Shown: positions 62,380-64,000 of the stretch, piece by piece
How the letters are laid out: every line of letters begins with the position of its first letter
Position numbering within the stretch: the first letter of the stretch is position 1
Source of the DNA: Acidimicrobiaceae bacterium
GTDB lineage: Bacteria > Actinomycetota > Acidimicrobiia > Acidimicrobiales > RAAP-2
Assembly: GCA_003133325.1 (NCBI GenBank)
Contig: PKXA01000028.1
Location: 1 to 64,000, forward strand
Reading direction: 5' to 3'
DNA: 64,000 nt
Position numbers and translations under genes: made by a program
The notes under the pieces: model-generated
Told to the model about the DNA's origin: nothing
Database searches by the model: none
What the model saw: only the letters and a program-made list of their open reading frames with translations

Positions 62380-64000
62380 GTGATGGCTGCCAAGATCAGG
62401 ACCAAGGCAACGAGTCCATAGGCAAGATAGCGATGCACGCTACCGTTCTGCAGACCGCGGACCCGCTGTCCCCACCAGCGCACGGCGCGGATCACCGGTC
62501 GGTAGATGCTCTGCTCGATGATGTCGCCGATGGACGTCCGATAGGTGATCTTCTCGACGTAGTAGCGGGACTCGGCCAGGTGACTCACATCGAGGTCACG
62601 ATCGGGACGAACCACGTCGTCGAACACCTGCTGCAGCGGTTCGGCGAACGAGGTCGCGGTGTACTGCATTCTGGCCGTTTGCAGCTCACGACCTGATCCC
62701 CATGGCTCAGTTCGCCGAAGTGCGGGCTGAGGGGTGAATCGGCGTCGTGCAAGTTGACGGAGGGCAATGACGCCTCCGATGGCCAAGGCCAAGCCGGCGG
62801 CGAGTAGCGCCGGTGCCAGCATGCCCTGGAGGCCTGCCAGATGAAGATCGACCGAACCGCGCACGGTGGCGAGTGGAGCGCCGGGGACCGCGCTTGCCGC
62901 AGCGCGCCCGAGTGCGGGCAGGATGATCACGGGAGCGAGGCCGAGCACCACACACAATCCGGCGAGCATCCCGGCGCCCAGTTGCATCGAGCGAGGTACC
63001 TCGTGAGCGGCGGCGGCCTCCACCGATCGAGGGCGGCCGAGGAAACCCACCCCAATCGCCTTCACGAACGCGGCGGCAGTGAGTCCCCCGGTGAGAGCCA
63101 ACGCGGCCACCCCCAGGGGGATGGCGATGGCGACAGCCGTGGACGACGTCGGCAATCCGTGCAGCAAGCTCTGGAACACCAGCCATTCGCCCACGAATCC
63201 GTTGAGTGGGGGCAGGGCAGCGATGGAGAGTGCTCCGACCATGAAGATCGCCCCGGTGATCGGCATTCGGCGCATGAGGCCGCCGAGCTGGTCGAGGTCG
63301 CGGGTGCCCGTGGCCACTTGGACGGAGCCGGCGGACAGAAAGAGGCTTCCCTTGAAGGCAGCATGATTCACTGTCAGGAGTAGGGCTGCCACCATGGCAA
63401 CCGCCGCAATCGTTCGATGGCCGCTGGCTGCGAACATTCCCGATGCACCCACGCCGATGAGGACGAGACCCATGTTGTCTGCTGTCGAGTAGGCGAGCAA
63501 TCGCTTCAAATCGGTGCTGGTTGCGGCATGGAGCGCACCGAAGAGAGCAGAAACGACCCCCATGGCGGTCACCATCAGCCACCACCAGACCGGGCCACCG
63601 CCGAGCAGCCGATCGCCGACCAAGACGATCCCATAGATGCCGAGGTTGACCATGGCTCCGGACATCAGCGCTGAGACCGGGCTCGGCGCCTCGGCGTGAG
63701 CCTTCGGAAGCCAAACGTGCAAGGGCACCGCCCCCGCTTTCGAACCGAATCCGAGGATGGCGAGGACGAACGCCGTGTTGCGAACGACACCTGGTAGGTG
63801 GCGGGCATGGACACGGATGGCAGCGAAAGTCTGGTCTCCGGCATGAGCAGAAAGCAACACCAGGGCGAAGAGGATGGTCGCCGCCCCGACGTGGGTCATC
63901 ACCGCGTACCACTGTGCAGCGCTGCGCGTCTCCTCGCTCCTTCGATGATCGACGAGCACGAGCACGAGTGACGCCAACGCCATGAGCTCCCACAGCACGA
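62376..64000 (-). CDS. Hydrogenase-4 membrane subunit, HyfB-like (5' end outside window)
   Basis: At least 540 residues of an antiporter-like subunit (NuoL family); the start lies beyond the right edge. Motifs: GSKAGAVPLHVWLPKAHAEA then PSPVSALMSG, DLKRLLAYSTADNMGLV, and a long C-terminal tail with amphipathic helix (FDDVVRPDRDLDVSHLAESR, YYVEKITYRTSIGDIIEQSI). In M. tuberculosis the small [FeS] subunit Rv0082 precedes this gene, so it may lie just outside the window here. Confidence 0.92.
   Translation of the reverse strand, partial: VLWELMALASLVLVLVDHRRSEETRSAAQWYAVMTHVGAATILFALVLLSAHAGDQTFAAIRVHARHLPGVVRNTAFVLAILGFGSKAGAVPLHVWLPKAHAEAPSPVSALMSGAMVNLGIYGIVLVGDRLLGGGPVWWWLMVTAMGVVSALFGALHAATSTDLKRLLAYSTADNMGLVLIGVGASGMFAASGHRTIAAVAMVAALLLTVNHAAFKGSLFLSAGSVQVATGTRDLDQLGGLMRRMPITGAIFMVGALSIAALPPLNGFVGEWLVFQSLLHGLPTSSTAVAIAIPLGVAALALTGGLTAAAFVKAIGVGFLGRPRSVEAAAAHEVPRSMQLGAGMLAGLCVVLGLAPVIILPALGRAAASAVPGAPLATVRGSVDLHLAGLQGMLAPALLAAGLALAIGGVIALRQLARRRFTPQPALRRTEPWGSGRELQTARMQYTATSFAEPLQQVFDDVVRPDRDLDVSHLAESRYYVEKITYRTSIGDIIEQSIYRPVIRAVRWWGQRVRGLQNGSVHRYLAYGLVALVLILAAIT

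Noticed and set aside
1..64000. CRISPR arrays, phage structural genes, rRNA
   Set aside because: No regularly spaced short repeats, capsid or tail genes, or rRNA-like sequence was found. The only regular repeat is the coding 126-base array at 6.0-6.6 kb.

Overview
The window is GC-rich DNA with many GTG starts and tight 4-base gene overlaps. It carries tandem [14 protein letters not shown] repeats, a sedolisin protease, a cytochrome bd operon and a mycobacterial-style group 4 membrane complex. Together these suggest an actinobacterium, most likely an Acidimicrobiia-like lineage. That placement is an inference; there is no rRNA or tRNA in the window to confirm it.

Layout. 1-11 kb is accessory-looking. 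It holds an unrecognised membrane sensor-like protein with an atypical response regulator, a frameshifted IS66-type transposase, a secreted repeat protein, a decayed integrase-type transposase (7.1-8.1 kb), a lipoprotein with an HNH-like motif, an epoxide-hydrolase-like protein and more transposase debris. 11-30 kb is a nitrogen-scavenging block. A TetR regulator diverges from a rightward operon: two DUF1989 proteins, a biotin-dependent urea/guanidine carboxylase, allophanate hydrolase, an MBL lactonase-like hydrolase, an acetamidase/formamidase and a RidA protein. Facing it is a leftward operon: cysteine hydrolase, peptide/nickel-type ABC transporter (binding protein, fused ATPases, two permeases), ureohydrolase, a hypothetical protein and a TauE-type exporter. 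The DUF1989 pair plus carboxylase plus allophanate hydrolase matches the known guanidine route via carboxyguanidine, so guanidine is at least as likely a substrate as urea.

30-38 kb contains transposase debris, a PKD lipoprotein with a secreted sedolisin, an SNF2 helicase with its SWIM-domain partner, and a methyltransferase. 38-55 kb is a sulfide/persulfide island. It holds a one-cysteine SQR-like flavoprotein with DsrC/TusE-like and DsrE2-like sulfur carriers, a DUF2892 protein, an MMPL transporter, thioredoxin, a CsoR/CstR-type regulator with a Cys-Cys (no His) sensor site, DUF302, a canonical three-cysteine SQR and cydABDC. The same 16-base palindromic operator core occurs at both divergent promoter regions, which suggests one regulon joining sulfide oxidation to a sulfide-tolerant terminal oxidase.

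55-57 kb carries a PAS histidine kinase with a single-domain response regulator. 57-64 kb encodes an ArsR regulator and a leftward group 4 hydrogenase-like membrane complex (hyfG/F/E/C/B order, the last gene cut by the window edge). Its large subunit lacks the nickel-binding cysteines. Gene content and the ArsR protein resemble the Rv0081-Rv0087 locus of Mycobacterium tuberculosis.
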